A stretch of DNA of 13,023 nucleotides from Actinomycetes bacterium (GTDB taxonomy: Bacteria; Actinomycetota; Actinomycetes; Actinomycetales; Cellulomonadaceae), in assembly GCA_021793115.1 (NCBI GenBank), contig JAJYTJ010000107.1, forward strand, positions 1-13,023, read 5' to 3'. Positions 6,271-12,955 of the stretch are shown here, one piece after another; the first letter of the stretch is position 1, and each line of letters starts with the position of its first letter. Position numbers and translations under genes: made by a program. The notes under the pieces are model-generated. The model made no database searches. It saw nothing but the letters and a program-made list of their open reading frames with translations, and was not told where the DNA came from.

Positions 6271-7035
6271 TCAGCGGACCGTCCAGCGGAAGTAGCGCAC
6301 GCCGATGACGCCGAACACGGCGGCGTACGCCACGCAGGCGACCAGCCCGATCAGCTGGTCGGTGCCCCAGCCGACGCTGCCGGTGGCCGCGCTGAAGAGG
6401 TAGGACAGCCCACCCACCGGCGTCCACCCGGCGACCGTGCGGAACGTGGACCCGAGCAGCCCGCTCGACCCGATGAGCCCGACCACCAGCAGCAGCGCGA
6501 AGAGCACGCGGCTGAACGCGTTGACCTGGCCCGACGTGGTGGTCAGGCCGACGATGGCCTGCCCGATCGCGAGGAACACCGCGGCGCCCAGCAGGGACAC
6601 CACGAGCACCAGGAGCCAGCTCCCCACACCGAACGTCAGGTGGTAGCGCACGCCGCCGAGGCCGAGCACCACGAGCGACATGACCAGCGAGAGGACGAGC
6701 TGCACCACGAGCCGGCTCACGGCGATGGTCCACATGGGCACGGGCGTCACGCGCATGCGCTGGAACACGCCGGACTCGCGGTCACGCGCGACGGCCATGG
6801 GGTAGCCGAAGAGGCCGGCCGCCATGAGCCCGTACGTGATGGACAGGCCGATGAGGTACCCGGGCTCGAGGACGTTCCGCTTGCCTGAGCCGGTGACGAG
6901 CAGCATCGCCACCGGCAGCACGATCGACAGCAGCAGCGCCTGCCGGTTGCGCAGCAGCACGATGGCGTCGGCGCGCAGCAGGGTGCGCAGCGCCTGGCCC
7001 ACGGAGGGCGGCGTCAGGAGGGTCGTCTCAGTCAC
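6271..7035 (-). CDS. ABC-2 type exporter permease
   Basis: This 254-residue membrane protein belongs to the ABC-2 (DrrB-like) family. The N-terminal cytoplasmic stretch LLRADAIVLLRNRQAL contains the amphipathic helix seen in this family. It is followed by about six hydrophobic spans: roughly 33-48, 59-78, 103-127, 137-160, 172-195 and 228-247. RDRESGVFQRMRVTPVP between spans 2 and 3 is the typical cytoplasmic loop motif contacting the ATPase. The GTG start at 7035 lies inside the end of the ATPase gene (8-base overlap 7028-7035), so translation is coupled. The pair would form a homodimeric permease plus ATPase dimer, as in drug, antibiotic or glycolipid exporters. The cargo is unknown. Confidence 0.9.
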   Translation of the reverse strand: MTETTLLTPPSVGQALRTLLRADAIVLLRNRQALLLSIVLPVAMLLVTGSGKRNVLEPGYLIGLSITYGLMAAGLFGYPMAVARDRESGVFQRMRVTPVPMWTIAVSRLVVQLVLSLVMSLVVLGLGGVRYHLTFGVGSWLLVLVVSLLGAAVFLAIGQAIVGLTTTSGQVNAFSRVLFALLLVVGLIGSSGLLGSTFRTVAGWTPVGGLSYLFSAATGSVGWGTDQLIGLVACVAYAAVFGVIGVRYFRWTVR

Positions 7036-7807
7036 GGATCTCGTCCCCCGTCAGGCCGATGAAGACGTCCTCGAGCGTCACGTCGCCGTGCGCGGCGCGC
7101 AGCACGCGCGGGTCGGTGCGGTGCTGCGCGACGAGCTCGGCCGGCGTGCCGAGCGCGACGAGCCGGCCGTGGTCGACGATCGCGACGCGGTCGCACACCG
7201 CCTGCGCCTCCTCCATCGAGTGGGTGGTCAGCATGATGGAGCCGCCCTCGGCCCGCGCCCGCTCGATCTGCGACCACAGCTGCCGCCGCGCCTGCGGGTC
7301 CAGCCCGGACGTGGGCTCGTCGAGCAGCAGCAGCGGCGGGTCGTGGAGCATCGCGACGAGCAGCGAGAACCGCTGCTGCTGGCCGCCGGACGTCTGGCGG
7401 TACCGCTTCGCGGCCTCGTCGGCCAGGCCCGCCCGGTGCAGCCGTTCGCTCAGCTCGCCGGCGGTCAGCGCCAGGCCGTAGAGGCCCGCGTAGAGGCGCA
7501 GGATCTCGGTGAGGGTGAGCTCGGCCTGGAAGCTCGAGGCCTGCAGCTGCACGCCGATGAGCGCCCGCACGGCCAGCGGCTCGCGCGCCGCGTCGTGCCC
7601 GAGGACCGTGACGGCACCGGCGGCGGGGTTGAGCAGCCCCTCGATGGCGGACAGCGTGCTCGTCTTGCCCGCGCCGTTGGGCCCGAGCAGCCCGAAGATC
7701 TCGCCGCGCCGGACGGCGAGGCTCAGCCCGTCCACCGCGGTGCGCTGGCCGTACCGCACGACGAGCCCGTCGACCTCGAGGATCGGAGCGCTGACCGGCT
7801 CGGTCAT
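7028..7807 (-). CDS. ABC-2 type exporter ATP-binding protein
   Basis: This 259-residue ATPase of the DrrA/CcmA class partners the overlapping permease. Walker A is GPNGAGKTS (42-50), the Q-loop is in VQLQASSF (Q89), the signature is TSGGQQQR (139-146), Walker B is LLLLDEP with D163/E164, SGLDP is the D-loop, and the switch His is 196 in TTHSMEEAQ. The signature begins with Thr in place of Leu, which is common in this subfamily. The C-terminal DVTLEDVFIGLTG is the usual end of DrrA-type proteins. ATG 7807 follows GGGAGAGG. The gene lies 136 bases downstream of a small secreted-protein gene and probably has its own promoter in that gap, though no clear TANNNT box is seen there. Confidence 0.92.
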   Translation of the reverse strand: MTEPVSAPILEVDGLVVRYGQRTAVDGLSLAVRRGEIFGLLGPNGAGKTSTLSAIEGLLNPAAGAVTVLGHDAAREPLAVRALIGVQLQASSFQAELTLTEILRLYAGLYGLALTAGELSERLHRAGLADEAAKRYRQTSGGQQQRFSLLVAMLHDPPLLLLDEPTSGLDPQARRQLWSQIERARAEGGSIMLTTHSMEEAQAVCDRVAIVDHGRLVALGTPAELVAQHRTDPRVLRAAHGDVTLEDVFIGLTGDEIRD

Positions 7808-7861
7808 GGGACCGCCTCTCCCGCCCCGGCATCCGCGGCGACGCCCCGCATGGTGGCAGCA

Positions 7862-7890
7862 CAGGCTGTGGATCGGCGGGTATGAGCCTG
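7862..7890. repeat. Inverted repeat upstream of ABC-2 operon, possible operator
   Basis: CAGGCT (7862-7867) and AGCCTG (7885-7890) are perfect 6-bp arms 17 bases apart, about 55-80 bases upstream of the exporter ATPase start. The length and spacing would fit a dimeric regulator, but 6-bp arms alone are weak evidence in such GC-rich DNA. Confidence 0.25.
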
Positions 7891-7892
7891 AA

Positions 7893-7936
7893 CCGGCCGG
7901 TGGCCCCGTCGTGGGTCAGTGCCCACCGCCGGCCGG
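7893..7936 (-). terminator. Stem-loop just after the small protein gene
   Basis: CCGGCCGG (7893-7900) pairs with CCGGCCGG (7929-7936), continued by TGG/CCA across a 3-base bulge. Inside lies GTGGG-N6-CCCAC (7911-7926), an alternative inner hairpin that shares the CCA bases. It starts 7 bases past the stop of the small gene on the minus strand and could end its transcript before the exporter operon. No T-run is present. Confidence 0.4.
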
Positions 7937-7943
7937 CCCAGCT

Positions 7944-8309
7944 TCAGGGACGCGCGTTGTGCGTCGGCCCGGGCTTGGCGTGTGCCTCCTGGGAGATCTG
8001 GTGACCGTCGACGCCGCCGTTGCGGGCCTGGGCCGCGACGCTCTGGCCGAACGCGGCGGCAGAGGGCAGCGCCGTCGGACCGGGGTGGGGGGCGGCGTGC
8101 GCGTCGGCGCCCTCGCTCGGTTCCGCGGAGGCCGACGCCGACACGACGGGAACCGGCGCGGTCGTCGGTGAGGTGAACTGCTGGGCCACCGCCGGTGCTG
8201 CCGTCACGACGCCCGCGGCGCCCGCGGCGATCGCGACGCCGAGCGCGGCCTTGCCCGCGACGCTCAGTCCGGCCACTTTGGTCAGCAACGCTCCGGCCAG
8301 GGTGCTCAT
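7944..8309 (-). CDS. Small Ala/Pro-rich secreted or membrane-anchored protein, unknown function
   Basis: This 121-residue protein starts at ATG 8309 with GGAGG five bases upstream. This is preferred over an in-frame GTG at 8333 that lacks a ribosome site. Residues 14-42 form a hydrophobic Gly/Ala-rich segment ending APAVA, followed by QQ. This can be a Sec signal peptide cleaved after Ala42 or an uncleaved anchor. Residues 45-80 are Pro/Ser/Ala/Thr-rich and probably disordered. The tail holds a loosely repeated pattern, FGQSVAAQARNGGVDG then HQISQEAHAKPG. I do not recognise a named family. It lies between the thi operon terminator hairpin and the exporter genes, all on the same strand. Codon use is like its neighbours, so it is likely real. 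Confidence 0.65.
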   Translation of the reverse strand: MSTLAGALLTKVAGLSVAGKAALGVAIAAGAAGVVTAAPAVAQQFTSPTTAPVPVVSASASAEPSEGADAHAAPHPGPTALPSAAAFGQSVAAQARNGGVDGHQISQEAHAKPGPTHNARP

Positions 8310-8342
8310 CGTGCCTCCATGCAGGGGGGCCACGTTCTCGCG

Positions 8343-8390
8343 GCCGTGTCACCAGGGCTATCGCCGGAAGCGGCCCGGTGGTGACGCGGC
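8343..8390 (-). terminator. Strong stem-loop after thiD, probable end of thi operon
   Basis: Bases 8343-8354 pair with 8379-8390 over 12 bp with a single G-T wobble (GTCACCA/TGGTGAC in the middle). The 24-base loop can pair further (GGG with CCC). It begins 43 bases beyond the thiD stop. No T-run follows on the minus strand. It is the longest stem noted in the window. Confidence 0.6.
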
Positions 8391-8432
8391 GACGACACAG
8401 TTCACTCGTTCGGCCGCGTGGCTCAGGGTGGC

Positions 8433-9239
8433 TCAGTCCGTCCAGAGGGCGTGGAAGTGGTGCACCGGGCCGTGCCCGTGGCCGATCTCCAGCTCGTCGG
8501 CCCGGAGCAGCGCCTGCGTGAGCCACGCCTTCGCGTCGCGGGCGGTCTGCACCCAGTCCGGCCGACGCGGTCGCAGGGCCGCCAGCGCCGACGAGAGCGT
8601 GCAGCCGGTGCCGTGCGTGTTCGCCGTCGGGACGCGCGGCCCCGCGAGCAACGTGGTCCCGTGCTCGTCGACCAGCACGTCCACGGCCGTCGCGCCGTCG
8701 AGGTGGCCGCCCTTGAGCAGCACCCGCGGAGCACCCAGCACACGCAGGGCCCGAGCCTGGTCGCTCATCTCGTCGATGCCGGTCGCGACGGGGTCGCCGA
8801 GCAGCACCGCGGCCTCGCCGAGGTTCGGCGTGATGATCGAGCTGAACGGCAGCAGGGTACGGACGGCCGCGACGGCGTCGTCGGCGAGCAGCCGGTCGCC
8901 GCTGGTGGCGACCATCACAGGGTCGAGCACGACGATCCCGGGTTCGTGGCGCACCAGGAACCCCCGCACCGCCGTGGCGACCGCCGCGTCGGCGAGCATG
9001 CCGATCTTGACGGCGTCGATCCGCACGTCCGCGACCAGGGTCTCCAGCTGCTGCGTGACGAACTGCGCGGGCACCACGTGCACACCGGTGACGCCTACCG
9101 TGTTCTGCGCCGTGAGCGCCGTGATGACGCTGGTGCCGAAGGCGCCCAGGGCGCTGAACGTCTTGAGGTCAGCCTGGATTCCGGCTCCTCCGGAGGGGTC
9201 GCTGCCCGCGATGGTCAGCGCGACGGGCGGGCGCGTCAC
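8433..9239 (-). CDS. thiD: Hydroxymethylpyrimidine/phosphomethylpyrimidine kinase
   Basis: This 268-residue cytoplasmic kinase of the ribokinase fold phosphorylates HMP, and then HMP phosphate, to the diphosphate used by ThiE. ALTIAGSDPSGGAGIQADLK (7-26) is the classic N-terminal substrate-binding motif. VLDPVMVATSGDRLL, the NLGEAAVLLG region, LLKGGH and the anion-hole GTGC (210-213, with catalytic Cys213) follow in order. The C-terminus IGHGHGPVHHFHALW is typical of ThiD. Length is normal. The GTG start overlaps the thiE stop as GTGA (9236-9239), so it is coupled and not fused to ThiE as in some species. It is the last gene of the riboswitch-controlled operon. Confidence 0.96.
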   Translation of the reverse strand: MTRPPVALTIAGSDPSGGAGIQADLKTFSALGAFGTSVITALTAQNTVGVTGVHVVPAQFVTQQLETLVADVRIDAVKIGMLADAAVATAVRGFLVRHEPGIVVLDPVMVATSGDRLLADDAVAAVRTLLPFSSIITPNLGEAAVLLGDPVATGIDEMSDQARALRVLGAPRVLLKGGHLDGATAVDVLVDEHGTTLLAGPRVPTANTHGTGCTLSSALAALRPRRPDWVQTARDAKAWLTQALLRADELEIGHGHGPVHHFHALWTD

Positions 9240-9916
9240 CGCACGCCTGCCCGGGACTCGTCCCACGCCCGGCGCAGCCGTGCCGTCGCGGCGCCGACGT
9301 CCGGCTGCCCGCAGATCGCGCTGATCACGGCGACGCCGGCGGCCCCGGCGGCGGCCACCGCCTCGACCCGGGTGGCGTCGATGCCGCCGATCGCGACGCA
9401 CGGCCACGGGCTCGCCGTGGCCAGCTCGCGCAGCACGACCACCCCGCCGGCCGGTGCAGCGTCCGCCTTGGAGCCGGTGGGCCACACCGGCCCGACGCCC
9501 AGGTAGTCCAGCGTGTCCGGCGGCAGCGCGGTGGCCGCCCGGACGTGCTCGGCCGTCTGCACCGACAGCCCGAGGTAGGCGTCCGGGCCGAGCGCGGCAC
9601 GGGCCTCGCTCACGCCGGCGTCCCCCTGGCCGACGTGCGCGCCGTCGGCGCCGATGGCCCGGACCAGGTCGAGCTGGTCGTTGACGAGGAGCGGCACGTC
9701 GGTGCCCGCGAGCGCGGCGACGAGGGCGCGGCCGAGCACGACGAGCTCGCGGTCGGAGGCGTCGGGGTCGCGCAGCTGGACCACGGTCACCCCGGCGGCC
9801 ACCGCCGCGGCGACGGTGGCGACCACGCCGAACGCCCCGCACCGGCCGGTGTCCGTGACCAGGTAGAGGGACAGGTCGAGCGGGGGACGGGAGCCGCCGG
9901 CGGTCGCGTTTTCCAT
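9236..9916 (-). CDS. thiE: Thiamin-phosphate synthase
   Basis: This 226-residue TIM-barrel enzyme joins HMP diphosphate and thiazole phosphate to thiamin phosphate. Visible landmarks are LYLVTD (17-22), VVQLRD (45-50), LLVNDQLDLVRAIGADGAHVGQGD (nucleotide/Mg region), LGVGPVWPTGSKADA (thiazole phosphate loop), CVAIGGI, and VAVISAI near the end. The usual lysine of the QLREK motif is replaced by Pro51 (QLRDP). Start ATG 9916 shares its A with the thiM stop (TGATG). The stop overlaps thiD. A short N-terminal extension of about 14 residues precedes the first strand. Confidence 0.95.
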   Translation of the reverse strand: MENATAGGSRPPLDLSLYLVTDTGRCGAFGVVATVAAAVAAGVTVVQLRDPDASDRELVVLGRALVAALAGTDVPLLVNDQLDLVRAIGADGAHVGQGDAGVSEARAALGPDAYLGLSVQTAEHVRAATALPPDTLDYLGVGPVWPTGSKADAAPAGGVVVLRELATASPWPCVAIGGIDATRVEAVAAAGAAGVAVISAICGQPDVGAATARLRRAWDESRAGVR

Positions 9917-10722
9917 CAGCCCAGCCTGACCTCGGCGGCCAGGGCGGCCGGCGTGAGCAGGCTCAGCTCGTCGAGCAGCGCGGCGGCGAACCCGCCCGGT
10001 CCCCGGGTGGCCGTCACCGCGCGGTCCGCGCTGACGGTGAGCATCGCGGTGGCCGCGACGGCCGCCAGCAGCGGGTCGTCGACGGCGGCCGCGAAGCCGG
10101 CCATCAGGGCGCCCAGGGAGCAGCCGACGCCGGTGACGCGCGTCAGCCACTCGTGCCCGTTGCTGACGAGCACCATGCGGTCGCCGTCGGTGAGGTGGTC
10201 GGTGGGACCGCTGACGGCGACGACGGTCGACCGGTCGCGGGCCACCGTGCGCGCCACGTCCGCGGCCTCCTCGGGCGAGTCGGTGGCGTCCACCCCCTTG
10301 CCGCCGGCGCCGCCGGCGAGCGCGAGCACCTCGGAGGCGTTGCCGCGCACGATCGTCGGCGCGGACGCGCCCAGCAGCTCGACGGCCAGGTCGGTGCGCC
10401 AGCGCAGCCCGCCGGCGGCGACCGGGTCGAGCACCCACGGGGTGCCGGCCTCCGCCGCGGCCGCGGCGGCCAGGCGCATCGCGCCCGCCGTCTCGTCGTA
10501 CGGGGTGCCGAGGTTGACCAGGACGCCACCGGCGATCCGGGCGAAGTCGCCGGCCTCGTGCGCGTTGTCCACCATGGCCGGCGCCGCACCTGCGGCGAGC
10601 AGCACGTTGGCCGTCCACTGTGCGACCACGATGTTGGTCAGGCACTGCACCAGGGGCGCGGCCGAGCGGAACGCCGCCAGCGACTCACCGACCGCGGCCG
10701 CGGTCACCGTCCGCCCCGTCAT
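9916..10722 (-). CDS. thiM: Hydroxyethylthiazole kinase
   Basis: This 268-residue cytoplasmic kinase salvages 4-methyl-5-hydroxyethylthiazole by ATP-dependent phosphorylation, supplying ThiE. QCLTNIVVAQWTANVLLAAG is the family's substrate-binding start, followed by MVDNAHEA, VLVNLGT, VLDPVAAG, IVRGNASEVLAL, and the VTGVGCSLGALMAGF anion hole with the catalytic Cys. Length is normal. The ATG overlaps the stop of the upstream transporter as ATGA (10719-10722). Its place between an HMP importer and thiE fits a salvage pathway that uses both precursors. Confidence 0.96.
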   Translation of the reverse strand: MTGRTVTAAAVGESLAAFRSAAPLVQCLTNIVVAQWTANVLLAAGAAPAMVDNAHEAGDFARIAGGVLVNLGTPYDETAGAMRLAAAAAAEAGTPWVLDPVAAGGLRWRTDLAVELLGASAPTIVRGNASEVLALAGGAGGKGVDATDSPEEAADVARTVARDRSTVVAVSGPTDHLTDGDRMVLVSNGHEWLTRVTGVGCSLGALMAGFAAAVDDPLLAAVAATAMLTVSADRAVTATRGPGGFAAALLDELSLLTPAALAAEVRLG

Positions 10723-12128
10723 CGCGCGCCCTCCTCGTCGGCGGCCGGGATCGCCTCGGCGCCGGTCTCGTCGTCCACCTGCGTGGACGACGCTGCGTCA
10801 TCCGGTGCCGCGGGACCGGGCAGCAGCGGGCTGAGGAGGGCCGCCGCCACCGCCGCGACGACGAAGGAGAAGATCGACGCGCCCAGCCACGGCGGCGCCG
10901 CGAAGTGCAGCGCCGAACCCAGGCCGGTCCAGATGGGCACCCACCAGGCCAGCGCGCCCGGGTTGACCAGCTGGTACGCGACGAAGCCCACCGCCCAGGC
11001 GGCCAGCGTCGCCCACCGGGTCCGGCTCGCGCTGCCCAGGTTCCAGCGCCCGCGCCGCAGCACGAACCAGTCGACCAGGAGCACACCGAGCAGCGGCACG
11101 AACACCGAGCCGATGAGCAGGAGGAAGCTCTCGTAGTCGGCAATGTTCAGCACCACGGCCCCGAGGGTGGACACGACGCCGATGACGACGGCAAGCACCC
11201 GACGGTCCCAGCGCGGGCGCAGGTTCTGCACCGACACCGCGGTGGAGTACGTGTCCGCGAACGACTGGTCCAGCTCGCGGATCGTCAGCACGCCGAACAC
11301 GAGGGCACCGAGCGGGACCGCGATGAAGGAGCCGAAGATCTTGCCGGGGTCGCGCCCCGCGACCGTGACCAGTGCCAGAAGGCCGATCGCGTAGCAGGCG
11401 ACCTGGGTCACCGCATACCCGGCCGAGGTGCCGACGAAGGCCTTGCGCGGGGTGCGCGAGTGCCGGGCGTAGTCCGCGACGAGCGGCACCCAGGAGACGG
11501 TCACCCCGATGACGGTGTCCACCGCGACCCAGAAGCCGTTCCACCCGCCGTCGGACAGGGCCGGCAGCGGGTGCCGCAGCAGCTGGGCGGCCAGGTAGGC
11601 CAGGGCGATGAGCACGACCACGGTGACGTAGCGGCGCAGCACGCGGATCCACGCCAGCGGCCGCAGCGCGAGCGCGGTGCTGAGCACCCCTGCCGCCACG
11701 GCGTATGCGGCGCGCGGCACGCCGGGCAGGAGCTGGTTGAGGGCGGTGCTGATGGTGACCAGCTCGAACGTCGTCCAGCCGACCAGCTGCACGATGTTGA
11801 GCGCGGTCGGCACGTACGACGCGCGGGTGCCGAACAGGCCCCGCAGCAGCACCATGGACGGCGCACCGGTCCGCGCCCCCGGTACCCCGACCGCGCCGAG
11901 GCCGAGCGCGCCGAGCACCGTGCCGACGAGCACCGCCACGAGTGCCGCGCCGAGCGACATGCCCGGCTCGGCAACGGGCACGAGCACGAAGATCGCGCCG
12001 GTGAAGCCGAGCAGGCTGACGCCGAGGTTGCCCCACAGACCGAGCTGGTCCGCGAGGCCGAGCACGCGGGGCGCGGGCTTCTCGAGGGTGAGCGGAGCCT
12101 CCGTCGGATGGTCCTGGACCGCTGTCAT
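10719..12128 (-). CDS. cytX: NCS1-family transporter, probable hydroxymethylpyrimidine importer CytX
   Basis: This 469-residue membrane protein of the nucleobase:cation symporter-1 family has about 12 hydrophobic spans between residues 30 and 435. LWGNLGVSLLGFTGAIFVLV (span 1), GAPSMVLLRGLFG (the conserved early loop), WTTFELVTIS, and VSWVPLVADYARHSRTPR (the spans 5-6 linker motif seen in cytosine/HMP permeases) place it in the CytX-like branch. The substrate is inferred mainly from context: the gene is first behind a TPP riboswitch and overlaps thiM. The C-terminal 35 residues are acidic, Ala-rich and probably disordered. ATG 12128 follows GGGAGG by eight bases, a ribosome site that belongs to the riboswitch's conserved 3' strand. 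Confidence 0.92.
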   Translation of the reverse strand: MTAVQDHPTEAPLTLEKPAPRVLGLADQLGLWGNLGVSLLGFTGAIFVLVPVAEPGMSLGAALVAVLVGTVLGALGLGAVGVPGARTGAPSMVLLRGLFGTRASYVPTALNIVQLVGWTTFELVTISTALNQLLPGVPRAAYAVAAGVLSTALALRPLAWIRVLRRYVTVVVLIALAYLAAQLLRHPLPALSDGGWNGFWVAVDTVIGVTVSWVPLVADYARHSRTPRKAFVGTSAGYAVTQVACYAIGLLALVTVAGRDPGKIFGSFIAVPLGALVFGVLTIRELDQSFADTYSTAVSVQNLRPRWDRRVLAVVIGVVSTLGAVVLNIADYESFLLLIGSVFVPLLGVLLVDWFVLRRGRWNLGSASRTRWATLAAWAVGFVAYQLVNPGALAWWVPIWTGLGSALHFAAPPWLGASIFSFVVAAVAAALLSPLLPGPAAPDDAASSTQVDDETGAEAIPAADEEGAR

Positions 12129-12136
12129 GGCAATGT

Positions 12137-12226
12137 CCTCCCTACGCCGGCATTACCCGGTCAGGTTCGTACGGTCGGCGACGCCTGGTGTCGCCCTCTC
12201 AGCCCGGCCATGCCCGAGCTCCCGTT
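12137..12226 (-). promoter_or_regulatory. TPP riboswitch (Thi box) controlling cytX-thiM-thiE-thiD
   Basis: Read on the minus strand, the conserved aptamer parts occur in order: GAGCTCGGGC, then GGGCTGAGAG (contains the invariant CUGAGA, 12201-12196), a hairpin GGCGAC/GTCGCC, then GAACCTGACC (contains ACCUGA), then GTAATGCCGGCGTAGGGAG. This matches the TPP aptamer consensus. GTAGGGAGG also contains the Shine-Dalgarno of cytX (GGGAGG, 12142-12137), so thiamin diphosphate binding probably blocks translation directly. The 5' boundary is approximate and I have not folded the P1 stem, which looks weak by eye. Confidence 0.93.
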
Positions 12227-12238
12227 GGTGCGAAGGTG

Positions 12239-12244
12239 ACGGTA
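12239..12244 (-). promoter_or_regulatory. Probable -10 box of the thi operon
   Basis: TACCGT on the minus strand (12244-12239) predicts a transcript starting near 12232, immediately upstream of the aptamer. This is the spacing expected if the riboswitch begins the leader. The -35 region is not recognisable. Confidence 0.45.
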
Positions 12245-12529
12245 CCTCTCCGATCCGCCGAGTGCGTACCGGGGTTCGCCCGCATGCTCGACGACGGCCG
12301 GGCCCACGCCGAAGGCCCGCGCGGGCTCGATGCCTCGGCGAGGGCTGTCAACCCCGTGTGGGCGCCGAGCACGGCCTTCGGTCACGGCTCGTCGCCGGTC
12401 AGCCGTCCCGCTCGAGCGGCGCCGCGATCGTCACCTCAGCGTGGCCGACGTCGCCCGGGTCACGGCCGCCGGGCAGCGACGACCTGCACGAGGTCTCGAC
12501 AGCGCCCAGGCCGGGAGTGCGCTGGCTCG
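12245..12529. other. Non-coding gap between the thi promoter and the ArsR-family gene
   Basis: No open frame here has a ribosome site, a family motif or a believable protein. The short frames through it are Arg/Ala/Pro-rich noise. It contains the nested inverted repeat at 12309-12381 and presumably the -35 region of the thi promoter. Confidence 0.5.
12309..12381. repeat. Nested inverted repeat, possible structured RNA or terminator
   Basis: The outer arms CCGAAGGCC (12309-12317) and GGCCTTCGG (12373-12381) are a perfect 9-bp match. Inside, CTCGGCG (12334-12340) matches CGCCGAG (12363-12369), and GGG (12342-12344) can pair with CCC near 12352. The three nested stems lie in otherwise empty DNA downstream of the ArsR-family gene. 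Confidence 0.4.
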
Positions 12530-12859
12530 TCAGGCCGAGGCTGCTCCCGGGAGCGCGGCCATCATCCGTTCGCGTGCGTCGTCGGCCAGCGCGTAGTCGA
12601 CCCAGCGGCCGCGGCGGGAGGCGGTGACCAGGCCCGCCTCCCGCAGCACCTTGAGGTGGTAGCTCAGCAGGTTGCCGGGGATCGGGATGCGCTCGTGGAG
12701 GTTGCAGACGCACGCCTTGCCGTCGGCGAGCTCCGCCAGCACCGCCCAGCGGATCGGGTCTGCCACCGCGGTGAGCAGCGCCACGGCCTGCGCCGCCGCG
12801 CTCGGCGGCTCCGGGGCGCGGACCGCGGGATCGTTGAGGGCTACCACCGTGTCAACCAC
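12530..12859 (-). CDS. ArsR/SmtB-family winged-helix metalloregulator
   Basis: This 109-residue DNA-binding repressor starts with ADPIRWAVLAELADG (33-47), the usual first helices. ACVCNLHERI (49-58) is the alpha-3 segment carrying the CVC motif of arsenic/heavy-metal sensors, and NLLSYHLKVLREAGLV (63-78) is the recognition helix. SRRGRWVDYALAD is the beta-wing. Cys50 and Cys52 match the ArsR inducer site, but the third ligand position holds His55 where ArsR has Cys. Start GTG 12859 is chosen because a TATGCT -10 ends six bases upstream (leaderless). No arsenic, zinc or cadmium transport gene is visible on its strand, so its target is likely its own promoter, the divergent gene, or genes outside the window. 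Confidence 0.9.
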   Translation of the reverse strand: MVDTVVALNDPAVRAPEPPSAAAQAVALLTAVADPIRWAVLAELADGKACVCNLHERIPIPGNLLSYHLKVLREAGLVTASRRGRWVDYALADDARERMMAALPGAASA

Positions 12860-12871
12860 GTTTGAAGCATA
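12852..12871 (-). promoter_or_regulatory. Leaderless promoter and possible operator of the ArsR-family gene
   Basis: TATGCT (12871-12866 on the minus strand) is followed by six bases and GTG 12859. Overlapping it, TCAA (12852-12855) and TTGA (12862-12865) form an inverted pair with six bases between, a simple shape similar to ArsR/SmtB operators. Binding there would block both RNA polymerase and the start codon. Confidence 0.45.
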
Positions 12872-12943
12872 GGCGCCGGACGGCGTGGGGCTGCAGGTGG
12901 GCGCGTGGACCTACGTCCCGTCGGTGGTGTTCTGCCGAGGTGC

Positions 12944-12949
12944 TATGTT
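12944..12949 (+). promoter_or_regulatory. -10 box of a leaderless promoter for the right-edge gene
   Basis: TATGTT is followed by six bases and the GTG at 12956, the same geometry as for the divergent ArsR-family gene. No clear -35 is visible. Confidence 0.5.
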
Positions 12950-12955
12950 CCAGCC

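Noticed and set aside
8421..8436. Tandem GTGGCTCAG repeat at the thiD stop
   Set aside because: Only two short copies, one of them partly coding. No partner sites are seen.
8418..9506. Long plus-strand open frame opposite thiD and part of thiE
   Set aside because: No motifs, and it is fully antisense to two enzymes with complete family signatures.
8433..9916. ThiE-ThiD fusion protein
   Set aside because: Fusions occur in some species, but here thiE has a clear TGA and thiD starts at an overlapping GTG in another frame (9236-9239).
10620..12239. Long plus-strand open frame opposite the transporter gene
   Set aside because: Arg/His/Gln-rich shadow of the transporter codons, running into the riboswitch. 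It has no ribosome site or family resemblance.
12161..12385. Short minus-strand frame overlapping the riboswitch as a leader peptide
   Set aside because: It would start well upstream of the predicted transcript start and cross the aptamer core. No ribosome site is present.
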